DNA from: Labilibaculum sp. DW002
Lineage (GTDB): Bacteria; Bacteroidota; Bacteroidia; Bacteroidales; Marinifilaceae
Direction: 5' to 3'
DNA length: 64,000 nucleotides
NCBI RefSeq assembly: GCF_029029525.1
Contig: NZ_JAKJSC010000001.1
Location: 1,302,001-1,366,000, forward strand
The notes below the pieces were generated by a model that did no database searches, had not been told where the DNA came from, and was given only the letters and a program-made list of their open reading frames with translations. Both the position numbers and the translations under genes were made by a program. Shown one piece after another: positions 37,954 to 46,410 of this stretch. Each line of letters opens with the position of its first letter. The first letter of the stretch is position 1.

Positions 37954-40242
37954 TTAATCTTTACATCCCATTTGAAAAACAAGTATTCCTCCATTAACAA
38001 TTTCCTTATGTGTGATGTATCTTCTATCAAGAGGCGCACCATTTAGCGTTACAGATTGTACAATGTGATTCTCATCGCTCAGATTTTTTGCTTCCATTGT
38101 AAACTCTTTTCCATTTGGCAGATTAATTACTGCCTTACTTATTTGAGGTGCTCCTAAAATGTATTCTCCACCGCATGGATCTACAGGATAGAATCCTAAT
38201 GATGAAAACATGTACCACGCAGACATTTGTCCACAATCATCGTTCCCCATTAATCCATCTGGTCTGTTGTGATAATAATCATCAACCAAAGTTTTTACAA
38301 TCTTATCTGTTTCCTGAGGTTTAGAACTATACTTGTACAAATATGGCACGTGATGACAAGGCTCATTTCCATGCCAATATTGTCCCATTGTGCCATGAAT
38401 ATTCCAAACTAATGTTTTCACCTCTGGTTTTGAGCTAGAATAAAACATCGAATCTAATTTTGTAGCAATGGCATTTTCTCCACCCATCAAGTTAACTAAA
38501 CCAGGAACATCATGTTGTACATGAAATTGATAATGATAAGCGTTACCTTCTGTAAAATCAGATCCTTCTACCCATTCACCAACTACTTCCGTAAGATCAA
38601 TATTCTCTTTGAATTCACCTTTGGCATTTCTGCCTCTCATGAATCCACTTTCAGAATGGTAAACGTTCTTATAAAATCCAGCTCTGTTGATTAGAAAATC
38701 AAACTCCTTCTTCTTACCCAATTCCTTAGCAAGTAAACTAGCACAATGATCGTCATAGATATTCTCCAATAATCTTGAAACCGTTTCTTTTCCATCATCA
38801 ATAGAGGATCGTTTTGCATCATAAGGAATGTATCCAAATGAATCTATCAACTCAACATGATTACGATAGTGAGGTTTTGTAACGGATGTCCAAACTGCCT
38901 CGAACATTTGTTCGTCGGTATAATTTATTGGTTTTATTCCTTTCAAATAAGCATCAACAAATACAGGAACAGCATGATTACCCACCATTGTGTGCGTCTC
39001 CTTTCCCCATAATTGCCAGCGAGGTAAATACCTATTTGCTTCTTTCGGATTATCAGGATCAATAGTCATTGTAGTATAACTATCAAGCATTGAAGTAAGC
39101 ATATCTCCAACCAATTCGGGACTTAAAATAGTGTACATTGGATTAGCAGCTCTATAAGTATCCCATAAGGACAATGTGGAATAGAATTTTCCGCAAGAAG
39201 CATCTTTAACTTCATTACTAGCTGTTCTGTATTTTCCGTTTACATCTGCAATATTCGTTGGCTGAATAAACAAATGGTAAAGAGAAGTGTAAAAAGCTAT
39301 TTTTTCATCTTTACTACCCTCAACATCAATCTTCCTTAGAATCTTATTCCACTTCTGCTTTGATTGCTTACGAATTTTGTCAAAGCTATTCCAAGCAGTA
39401 ATTTCTGCTTCTAAATTTTCTTTTGCCTCATTTACTCCTACTGTTGAAACTCCAATCAGAACTTCAAGCTGATTGTTCGCTTCCATATCAAACCCAAGGA
39501 TATATCTTGGTGCTTTCTCCTCCTTATTTTCTGGAGCTGATAGGATACTTTTACTTGTGATCTTTTTATTGAACTTCATCACATAAAATAAATCACGGGG
39601 TGCCCAAACACTTCCTTTTCGATAACCTGTTAAGGTATATTCATCATTAAATTGCTGATTTGCTTCTAGAACATTACTTGAAATGGAATTAATATCCCAT
39701 GAAACCCCATATTGCAAATCAACCAAAAGTTTCGCAGAATCGGCATGGTCGTATGTATATCGATGATATGCGCTATGCTCTGCCGCTGTCAATTCTACAT
39801 TTACATTGTGATCATCCAAATAAACTCTATAATATCCAGGAGTAGCAATTTCATTCTCTTTTTGATAGGTAGAACGATAATTAAAACGTGATGATGGATC
39901 AATATCCTTTTTTCCAAAAGGCATTAGTAAAATATCAGACATGGATGGGCAACCTACTCCATTTAAGTGTGTTTGGGTAAATCCGATTAACCAAGGATCA
40001 TTAAATTGATAACCCGTAACATGATCCATTTCGTAGCCTTTGTAATAATTATTGTATGATTCTGGACTTACCTGAACCATTCCCATAGGAGTTGTAGCAC
40101 CTGGAAAACAATGCCCTTCGTGCTGGGTTCCAATAAATGGATCTACGTATTTCGTATAGTCAACACTTTCTGGCTTTTCTGTGCATCCAACAATTGTCAA
40201 AAAACAATATAAAATGATAACAATATTTATCCAACGAGTCAT
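37954..40242 (-). CDS. GH92 exo-alpha-mannosidase lipoprotein, copy 2
   Basis: 762 residues with lipobox TIVGC, so an envelope lipoprotein. GH92 motifs are YVDPFIGT, SLWDTYRAANP, MVGNHAVPVFVDAYLKG, EGNAYHYQFHVQHD (acid Glu), YWHGNEPCHHVPYLYKY and GNDDCGQMSAWYMFSSLGFYPVDP (base Asp). Only distantly similar to the GH92 at 12651, so they probably differ in linkage choice. It stands alone between a terminator and the GH38 hairpin. Together with three GH38 genes it makes this half of the window specialised for alpha-mannosides. Confidence 0.9.
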   Translation of the reverse strand: MTRWINIVIILYCFLTIVGCTEKPESVDYTKYVDPFIGTQHEGHCFPGATTPMGMVQVSPESYNNYYKGYEMDHVTGYQFNDPWLIGFTQTHLNGVGCPSMSDILLMPFGKKDIDPSSRFNYRSTYQKENEIATPGYYRVYLDDHNVNVELTAAEHSAYHRYTYDHADSAKLLVDLQYGVSWDINSISSNVLEANQQFNDEYTLTGYRKGSVWAPRDLFYVMKFNKKITSKSILSAPENKEEKAPRYILGFDMEANNQLEVLIGVSTVGVNEAKENLEAEITAWNSFDKIRKQSKQKWNKILRKIDVEGSKDEKIAFYTSLYHLFIQPTNIADVNGKYRTASNEVKDASCGKFYSTLSLWDTYRAANPMYTILSPELVGDMLTSMLDSYTTMTIDPDNPKEANRYLPRWQLWGKETHTMVGNHAVPVFVDAYLKGIKPINYTDEQMFEAVWTSVTKPHYRNHVELIDSFGYIPYDAKRSSIDDGKETVSRLLENIYDDHCASLLAKELGKKKEFDFLINRAGFYKNVYHSESGFMRGRNAKGEFKENIDLTEVVGEWVEGSDFTEGNAYHYQFHVQHDVPGLVNLMGGENAIATKLDSMFYSSSKPEVKTLVWNIHGTMGQYWHGNEPCHHVPYLYKYSSKPQETDKIVKTLVDDYYHNRPDGLMGNDDCGQMSAWYMFSSLGFYPVDPCGGEYILGAPQISKAVINLPNGKEFTMEAKNLSDENHIVQSVTLNGAPLDRRYITHKEIVNGGILVFQMGCKD

Positions 40243-40335
40243 TTTTCTTATTTTATATATTCTTTAAGCAGAATATTTAATGTAAAATATTAATCTATTC
40301 AGTAAGACGAATATTAGCAGTTCCAATTACCAAAT

Positions 40336-40359
40336 ATGCACCTTCTTTCGAAGGTGCAT
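40336..40359 (-). terminator. Hairpin after GH38-1
   Basis: ATGCACCTTC/GAAGGTGCAT, 10 perfect pairs with a 4-base loop, about 58 bases past the GH38 stop. The following ATTTGG is a poor U-tract, so it may act as an mRNA-stabilising end or weak terminator. Confidence 0.55.
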
Positions 40360-40416
40360 TATTAACTGATATGATGAATATCAAAGTGAATTTTTCAGCT
40401 TTTTCATTTATTTGTT

Positions 40417-43400
40417 TTATTTTACGTCTAGCTGATAAGTTTCAATTGCAAAGGGTGTTACTTTAATTTGCTTCACCGCTTTTGGATATTCTTCAATAAT
40501 ATTTGTGTGTTGTAAATTCTCTAATCCAAAGAAAGACTTCAAATTCACACTTACTTCTTTTCCTTCAGTATCATATAAACGAACAACTAATGCTTCGCTA
40601 TCTTCAGCTTTCTTAATTGCCGTAACGATTACATTTTCTTGATCGATACTAAAGAATTCTACGTTTTCTGCCAAGTTTGCTTTTGTAGATTTTTCAGGAT
40701 TTACAACTACTGTAATAGGCTCATTAAACTGCTTAGAAACTCTTGATCCAGCAACATCACCAACTTTGTTAGAAGTTAAAATGTGGCTGTATGAGTGACT
40801 TCCAGCTTGAGAATATTCATTACCTGCCCAGTGACATGATTTTCTACTTGCCAATAATACGTGCTGTAATAAATCAGCATCACCATCTTTAGTTGGATTG
40901 ATCCAATCGGCAGCAGCAACAGAAGAACTTAATGTGACTACATGTTCTTTATCTTCTGCAGAAATCCAATCCATAATTGCTCTTGGATGAACATCTTTAC
41001 AAAGAGGAGTGTAACGCTCACCAGCACTGTTAATCTCATCTCTACCAACCTGAACTGTTCCATAAGGAACTTCATGACAAACAGTAGAATTTTCAATAGC
41101 TATAGGATATGCAGTTCTGAACTCACGATACATTTCACCATCCCAATTGTGTAATTTATTATCGAATTGAATGCGCTTCAGCTTGTGGTAAATGGTAACA
41201 TTTTTCTCCACTTTCGCATGTCTAATTTCTTGCTCTAAACGGTAAGTTGAGAAGACTTCTCCCGATGCAACCAGCTTCCACTTTGGATTGTGGATACTTA
41301 CTTGATCGAAGTTTTTCATGAATGGTTGCTGAACATCACCAAATTCACCTGCACCGTTTCCTTCCGATTGAAGAGTAAAAATCTCGCCAACCTTAAATTC
41401 GTTGGTCGTAAACAAGTTTTTCTTTAGCTCTTTATCGTACACCTGATCGATTCCACCATCTGCGAATGTAACTTTATAGAAATCATTTTCATACTCAGAA
41501 TTGTACTTAGCAACTTCCATTGAAACATTGCTTTTCATTTCTGGTTTCAAATAGTAAGTTTTGTAACCTACAGAAGGAAGATTTTCAGCAATAAATACGA
41601 TTTCTGCATGCTTAATACTTCCATCAGCATGTTTAATGACTTTGGTAAACTGAACTGGCACATTCACTTTGTTTGAAGAAATAACACTTAACCCGTTCGC
41701 TTTACCTTTTGGTAAATCTACACTAACAGTTACAGGATCTGTTCTTTCCCAAGAAAGGCTATTAAATAGTACTACAGGAATTCCTTTTTTCTCTTGTGTT
41801 TTCACACGCTGAGCAATAAAGTTAGTTGCCTTACCTAGTAATTTTTCACCAATCACTTGAGACTCAACTAAACTTTCTTTGAACAAGTTGTCAGTTATAT
41901 CACCATCGTGTCCACCCCAACCATGATCAGGATAAATTTTAGCTTGCCATCCTTTGTCTAGATCTTCAAATGGGTAAGGCATTTTTTCCTCATCCATAAA
42001 AGAAGCAACAGTTAAGAATTTCTCGGCAGCAGGTAACAATTTTGAAGCTTTACGACTAGCTGTTAACGCATCGTGATGAGCTGGTCCGTGAATATAAACC
42101 CAAACATTAGGACGTTCTCCTCTAATTGTATCAATTGTTGTTGCGTGTTGTTCAGCCAATGGCATAAACTCATCAACAGTCATTAATTCCATATGAGGGA
42201 AGTATACATTCTGTTCTTTCCCATTTTCATCAAGAACAGTTTCAGTTTCGTTCCATTCCTCAATAAATTCAGTATAATCAATAGCAGGAAGCATATCCTG
42301 ACTTGACAATAGAGGCGTTTGGGTTTCACCTCCTTTAAAGTACTGACTCCACCATTCTATTTGTTCAGCACCATACTTTACTTTCTCATCAATGCCTTTT
42401 GACAAGTGAATTAAATCTTCACCATAATGCCCCGGCGAATATGTAAATACTGTACTTCCATCAGGACTTTCCCAATGAGTCATACTTTTAGCATGACGAC
42501 TGATAATCATATAATTTACACCTGCCTTACTCAAAATTTGAGGCAACTGCATTGTTTTACCAGGAACATCAACATTCCAATATACTTTAGAATCGTAGCC
42601 TCCAAAATTTTTCTTCACCCATTTTTTACCCAAATAAAGCTGGCGAACTAAATCCTCACCATCGTACATATCTTCGTATGGGCAATTATAAGTAGCCCCA
42701 ACAGAAAGCAATTTACGCTTTAACAGTTCAGTTATTTTTGCTTGAGATTCAGGATGACGCTCGATGTATTCTCTTATCATTAATCCATCCTCAACATCAA
42801 ATCCATAATCACTACGCTCAAAAGCATCCTTAAGAATTGGAGTAAAAAGCAATGTATCTCTCTCAATAATACAAGCCTCTGGATTATCCATCCATGCAAT
42901 ATCCTGATGACTAGAATTCATAATTGAAATCAGCCCTTTTTCGTATTTATTCTGGAAAAGTGGAGTATAAGCATCAAAAAAATCTGGTCGGTACCGTTTT
43001 GATAAATCTCCTAACCAACCATTATGTGAATGAGCATGAGAAGCATAGAAATAATCTCCCTTAACAACATTTTCATTAATTACACCATCACCTTTTTCAA
43101 ACTCTACCTCAAATTTATCTTTTCCGTAAACAATTTGAAACGATTTCTTTGGCGCTAAAGAAGTAACAGAAGCTTTAGCTGTTTCACCTTGTAATTTAAA
43201 AGTCCCAGCCTTACTTTTCTTACCATCAGAAATTACATAAACTTTCTGTCCAACCAATCGAGCAGGAGCGTCAATTAGTAACTTATCTGCAAACTGCTTA
43301 ATCGAAAATGAAACATCATTTAATGCAGCTTTCTTTAGCCACTGAATAGCATTTGGCACCTTAAACAGCATAAACCATGCATTGGTTCCTTTCGCATGAC

Positions 43401-43974
43401 CGAAAACCGAAATCTTTGCTTTTTCGCCTTTCACCAACATTTTAGCTGGTACGCTTAAACGAAATGCTCCTACTCCATCACCATTAGCATCTCTTCGGTA
43501 CAAGTAATATTGAGCATTCGCATTTCCTACACTATTCTTAATTTGAAGTTTACCGTTTTTATCAGCAACAAATGTAAGCAATGGCTGTCCATTCACTTTA
43601 ATATCATAAGGATACAAATTGTTCAAATCAATATCCGAATAGAAAAAGAAATTAACCATTTCCTCTTTTAAATCGGTAGGAACTTTTGCTGTTAAAAATT
43701 CAAAACCTGCTTTTCCAGTTGATGCTCTAGCAATCATAGCATCTCTAATATCACTGCGTAAAGCAGGATATCCGTACATACCACCACTAAGTTGACTAGT
43801 AAAACCTTCCACATCATTTTTGCAAATCTGATACAGATGGTAATTATCATTTACATTGTGAATCTGACTTTTCCCAGCACTTTCATGCGCCTGCAATTTT
43901 CCCGAAGAAAATAGTGTAATACTTAGTATCGTAAGTAAAACAATTTTCAATCTTAAATTAGTCCTTGTCTTCAT
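40417..43974 (-). CDS. GH38 alpha-mannosidase-like enzyme 1
   Basis: 1185 residues, signal peptide ending KLQAHES. The roughly 300-residue N-terminal region before the catalytic domain is longer than usual and beta-rich. The GH38 catalytic domain begins at SIMNSSHQDIAWMDNPE (metal-binding HxD), with YWNVDVPGKTMQLPQIL carrying the nucleophile Asp (NVD) and VFTYSPGHYGEDL after it. The GWGGHDGDITDN segment and a long beta-sandwich C-terminus complete the family layout. It is expected to be a retaining alpha-mannosidase in the periplasm. A LacI-type palindrome is centred about 42 bases upstream of the ATG, so it is probably transcribed from its own regulated promoter. Confidence 0.87.
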   Translation of the reverse strand: MKTRTNLRLKIVLLTILSITLFSSGKLQAHESAGKSQIHNVNDNYHLYQICKNDVEGFTSQLSGGMYGYPALRSDIRDAMIARASTGKAGFEFLTAKVPTDLKEEMVNFFFYSDIDLNNLYPYDIKVNGQPLLTFVADKNGKLQIKNSVGNANAQYYLYRRDANGDGVGAFRLSVPAKMLVKGEKAKISVFGHAKGTNAWFMLFKVPNAIQWLKKAALNDVSFSIKQFADKLLIDAPARLVGQKVYVISDGKKSKAGTFKLQGETAKASVTSLAPKKSFQIVYGKDKFEVEFEKGDGVINENVVKGDYFYASHAHSHNGWLGDLSKRYRPDFFDAYTPLFQNKYEKGLISIMNSSHQDIAWMDNPEACIIERDTLLFTPILKDAFERSDYGFDVEDGLMIREYIERHPESQAKITELLKRKLLSVGATYNCPYEDMYDGEDLVRQLYLGKKWVKKNFGGYDSKVYWNVDVPGKTMQLPQILSKAGVNYMIISRHAKSMTHWESPDGSTVFTYSPGHYGEDLIHLSKGIDEKVKYGAEQIEWWSQYFKGGETQTPLLSSQDMLPAIDYTEFIEEWNETETVLDENGKEQNVYFPHMELMTVDEFMPLAEQHATTIDTIRGERPNVWVYIHGPAHHDALTASRKASKLLPAAEKFLTVASFMDEEKMPYPFEDLDKGWQAKIYPDHGWGGHDGDITDNLFKESLVESQVIGEKLLGKATNFIAQRVKTQEKKGIPVVLFNSLSWERTDPVTVSVDLPKGKANGLSVISSNKVNVPVQFTKVIKHADGSIKHAEIVFIAENLPSVGYKTYYLKPEMKSNVSMEVAKYNSEYENDFYKVTFADGGIDQVYDKELKKNLFTTNEFKVGEIFTLQSEGNGAGEFGDVQQPFMKNFDQVSIHNPKWKLVASGEVFSTYRLEQEIRHAKVEKNVTIYHKLKRIQFDNKLHNWDGEMYREFRTAYPIAIENSTVCHEVPYGTVQVGRDEINSAGERYTPLCKDVHPRAIMDWISAEDKEHVVTLSSSVAAADWINPTKDGDADLLQHVLLASRKSCHWAGNEYSQAGSHSYSHILTSNKVGDVAGSRVSKQFNEPITVVVNPEKSTKANLAENVEFFSIDQENVIVTAIKKAEDSEALVVRLYDTEGKEVSVNLKSFFGLENLQHTNIIEEYPKAVKQIKVTPFAIETYQLDVK

Positions 43975-44006
43975 ATTATTAATTCTAATTATTTCCTCAG
44001 CTTAAT

Positions 44007-44026
44007 ATGCCTAAACGGTTTGGCAT
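44007..44026. promoter_or_regulatory. LacI-type operator, site A (before GH38-1)
   Basis: ATGCCTAAACGGTTTGGCAT: 8 of 10 base pairs are symmetric about a central CG. It matches sites B (53647) and C (62999). It lies 33-52 bases upstream of the GH38-1 start on the minus strand. Confidence 0.65.
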
Positions 44027-44032
44027 CTTCTT

Positions 44033-44071
44033 TAAAAAATAGGTTCATGTTTGAATGACAAACATGAACCT
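44033..44071 (-). terminator. Terminator after kdgA copy 2
   Basis: A perfect 13-pair stem AGGTTCATGTTTG/CAAACATGAACCT (44041-44071) with a 5-base loop, followed on the minus strand by ATTTTTTA. It ends the long operon upstream and separates it from GH38-1. Confidence 0.88.
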
Positions 44072-44181
44072 GTTAAACATTCAGCTTATTTTTGGATCTC
44101 AAAATACAATATATTCTTTAAATCCACAAACTGTAATTAGCGTTTTACGTTCTTAAAACGTATTTATATCCTTCCTCATTT

Positions 44182-44865
44182 TCAATAAGCATTGTACTTT
44201 CTTATGCTTTTAATAATTTCTAAAGCCTGCTTTACTTTAGATGATAATTCATCAAACTTACCAGATTCAATCATTTCTTTGCTAATAAGCTGAGATCCCA
44301 TTCCTACACAATGAACACCTGCCTTGAACCATTTCTTTAAGTTCTCTTCTTCAGGCTTTACACCTCCCGTTGGCATTATCGACGACCATGGGAAAGGACC
44401 TTTTACAGCACTTACAAACTCAGGACCTCCAACTTGTTCACCAGGGAAAATCTTAACAACTTCAGCACCTAACTCTTCAGCGTAAGAAATCTCTGTTAAG
44501 GAACCACACCCAGGTGACCAGGCAACTTTTCTACGGTTACAGACCTTAGCCATCTCTGCATTTAAAATCGGTGAAACCACAAAATTTGCTCCTAATTGCA
44601 AATATAATGAGGTTGTTCCTGCATCAATTACTGAACCAATACCTAAAATCAGATCAGGACATTCTTTTGCAGACCATTTAAGTAAGGCTTCAAAAACTTC
44701 ATGTGCGAAATCTCCACGATTAACAAACTCAAAAACTCTTACACCACCTTTGTAACATGCTCTTACAACCTCTTTACAAACTTCTAAATCTTTATGGAAA
44801 AAAACGGGAATCATTCCTGTTTCTTTCATTTTCAAAGCAACTTCTATTCTGGAAAATCTTGCCAT
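44182..44865 (-). CDS. KDPG aldolase, copy 2 (intact)
   Basis: 227-residue class I aldolase that splits 2-keto-3-deoxy-6-phosphogluconate into pyruvate and glyceraldehyde 3-phosphate. The catalytic set is complete: Glu46 and Arg50 in FEFVNRG, Schiff-base Lys138 in EVVKIFPG, plus SPGCGSLTE and the phosphate-site MPTGGV. It is the functional relative of the frameshifted copy at 33436; the first 23 codons are identical in nucleotide sequence and the rest has diverged. It forms a pair with kdgK2 (111-base spacer rich in AATTCATAA-type repeats) and is the last gene before a strong terminator. Confidence 0.95.
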   Translation of the reverse strand: MARFSRIEVALKMKETGMIPVFFHKDLEVCKEVVRACYKGGVRVFEFVNRGDFAHEVFEALLKWSAKECPDLILGIGSVIDAGTTSLYLQLGANFVVSPILNAEMAKVCNRRKVAWSPGCGSLTEISYAEELGAEVVKIFPGEQVGGPEFVSAVKGPFPWSSIMPTGGVKPEEENLKKWFKAGVHCVGMGSQLISKEMIESGKFDELSSKVKQALEIIKSIRKYNAY

Positions 44866-44954
44866 TAGTTTTTCAATTATGAATTACGAGTTATGAATTA
44901 TAAATACCTAATACCTGTTATTAATTTAGGCCTGCTTTACAAATTCATAACTTA

Positions 44955-45198
44955 TAATTCCTCATTCATAATTCATTTATCGCGCTACACGTCCTGAAGC
45001 ATCACCATCCATTAATTTAGCAACGTCCTCTACAGTAACTTGATTGTAATCGCCATAAATGGTGTGCTTTAAGCAAGATGCTGCAACGGCAAAATTTAAG
45101 GCTTTTTGATCTCTGCCAGGCCAGGTTAGTAGTCCATAAACCAATCCTCCCATAAATGAATCGCCACCACCAACACGGTCAACAATATCGGTAATTTG
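44955..45198 (-). repeat. 244-base identical tract, partner of 33117-33360
   Basis: 3' end of kdgK2 and 22 bases beyond, exactly identical to the 3' end of kdgK copy 1 on the opposite strand about 12 kb away. The second tract (44797-44901) lies just downstream. Confidence 0.9.
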
Positions 45199-46020
45199 AT
45201 AGGTATTACTTGCCTTAAACAACTCTTTCCCATCATATAAAACACCTGACCATGAATTATGATTGGCATTAATAGAACCTCTTAAAGTTGTAATTACTTT
45301 CTTACAACGAGGATATTGCTTCATGATTTGTTTCGAAACGGAAAGGTATGCGTCAGCATCAACACGACCACCTGTCACATCAACACCTTTGGGCTTAACA
45401 CCTAAGACTTTCTCTGCATCTTCCTCATTACCCAAAACAATATCAGTACCAGCAACTAATGCAGGCATAATTTCTCCAGCTGTTTTTCCGTAATTCCATA
45501 AATTCTTACGATAATTTAAATCACAAGAAACTGTAATGCCCTTTTCATTTGCTTTTTGAATTGCTTCCAAACATACATCTGCCGCTCCTTGAGAAATAGC
45601 AGGAGTAATACCAGTCCAGTGAAACCATGCTACTCCTTCAAACACTTTATCCCAATCGATCATTCCTTTTTCAATTTCGGAAATTGCCGAATGAGCTCTA
45701 TCGTAAACAACTTTACTACCGCGACTTACCGCTCCTGTTTCAAGAAAATATATCCCCAAACGTTCTCCGCCATAAACAATATCATCGGTGTTAACACCAA
45801 ACTTTTTCAAATCCATTTCGCAAGATCTCGCGATATCATTTTTTGGCAAACGAGTTACAAAATTTGATTCAATACCATAATTGGCTAAAGAAACTGCAAC
45901 ATTAGCTTCTCCTCCACCAAAAGTTGCATTAAATTCTGACGTTTGATTGAAACGTAAATAACCAGGTGTTGCTAACCTCAACATCACCTCTCCAAACGTT
46001 ACTACTTTTCCTTTTATCAT
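44977..46020 (-). CDS. kdgK: 2-keto-3-deoxygluconate kinase, copy 2
   Basis: 347 residues, PfkB family, same reaction as copy 1. N-terminal KVVTFGEVMLRLATPGY, FGGGEANVAVSLA, nucleotide/catalytic DRVGGGDSFMGG. The last 73 residues are identical to copy 1 in protein and nucleotide sequence, while the N-terminal two thirds carry many substitutions. It follows a decayed UxuA-family fragment and precedes kdgA2. In this operon it would phosphorylate KDG made by the UxuA-family dehydratase at 49442. Confidence 0.93.
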   Translation of the reverse strand: MIKGKVVTFGEVMLRLATPGYLRFNQTSEFNATFGGGEANVAVSLANYGIESNFVTRLPKNDIARSCEMDLKKFGVNTDDIVYGGERLGIYFLETGAVSRGSKVVYDRAHSAISEIEKGMIDWDKVFEGVAWFHWTGITPAISQGAADVCLEAIQKANEKGITVSCDLNYRKNLWNYGKTAGEIMPALVAGTDIVLGNEEDAEKVLGVKPKGVDVTGGRVDADAYLSVSKQIMKQYPRCKKVITTLRGSINANHNSWSGVLYDGKELFKASNTYQITDIVDRVGGGDSFMGGLVYGLLTWPGRDQKALNFAVAASCLKHTIYGDYNQVTVEDVAKLMDGDASGRVAR

Positions 46021-46045
46021 TATATTATTCTATTATAAATTCTAC

Positions 46046-46386
46046 TTAGTCTTCACTTTTAACAACTGATATAGCCGCTTTCATATATCCCATTGCATAA
46101 GCCATACCTGCATGCCATGGTGCACTGCAACTCAATTCGGAACTTTTCCAATGATTTTTCTGAAATGAATATAACCTAGTTTATTTTGCTTCGAATAACG
46201 ATCTGTCGCTTCGTAAACGTCACCTTCAATCATTTCAGCTACCGATCCTAGGTAATTTTAGTCTATTATTATTGCTTGGTTTATTATCAATTTATCGTTA
46301 ATACATATCAAGATGAGCTTCCATCTTTACTCCAGCTTCCTCTGCAAGCAGAACAATATTTAGGAAACTCATCTTGACTAATTCTT
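46046..46386 (-). pseudogene. Decayed fragment of a UxuA-family dehydratase
   Basis: Reading towards lower coordinates, pieces match the intact gene at 49442: FLNIVLLAEEAGVKMEAH (intact FLENLVPVAEEAGVILAAH), EGDVYEATDRYSKQNKLGYI then HFRKIIGKV, and, directly joined, LSCSAPWHAGMAYAMGYMKA with AAISVVKSED-stop (TAA 46046). About 130 bases corresponding to 49527-49636 of the intact gene are deleted here, and the middle section is replaced by stops. So GH38-2 is flanked by an intact and a dead copy of the same dehydratase gene in the same orientation. A 10-base inverted repeat TCAAGATGAG/CTCATCTTGA (46308-46317, 46368-46377) encloses one fragment. Confidence 0.8.
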
Positions 46387-46410
46387 TTCAATTCCGATGC
46401 GACAACTAGA

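Noticed and set aside
33117-45198. Inverted repeats as ends of a transposon
   Set aside because: The repeats are the coding ends of kdgK genes, and no transposase or target-site duplication is visible.
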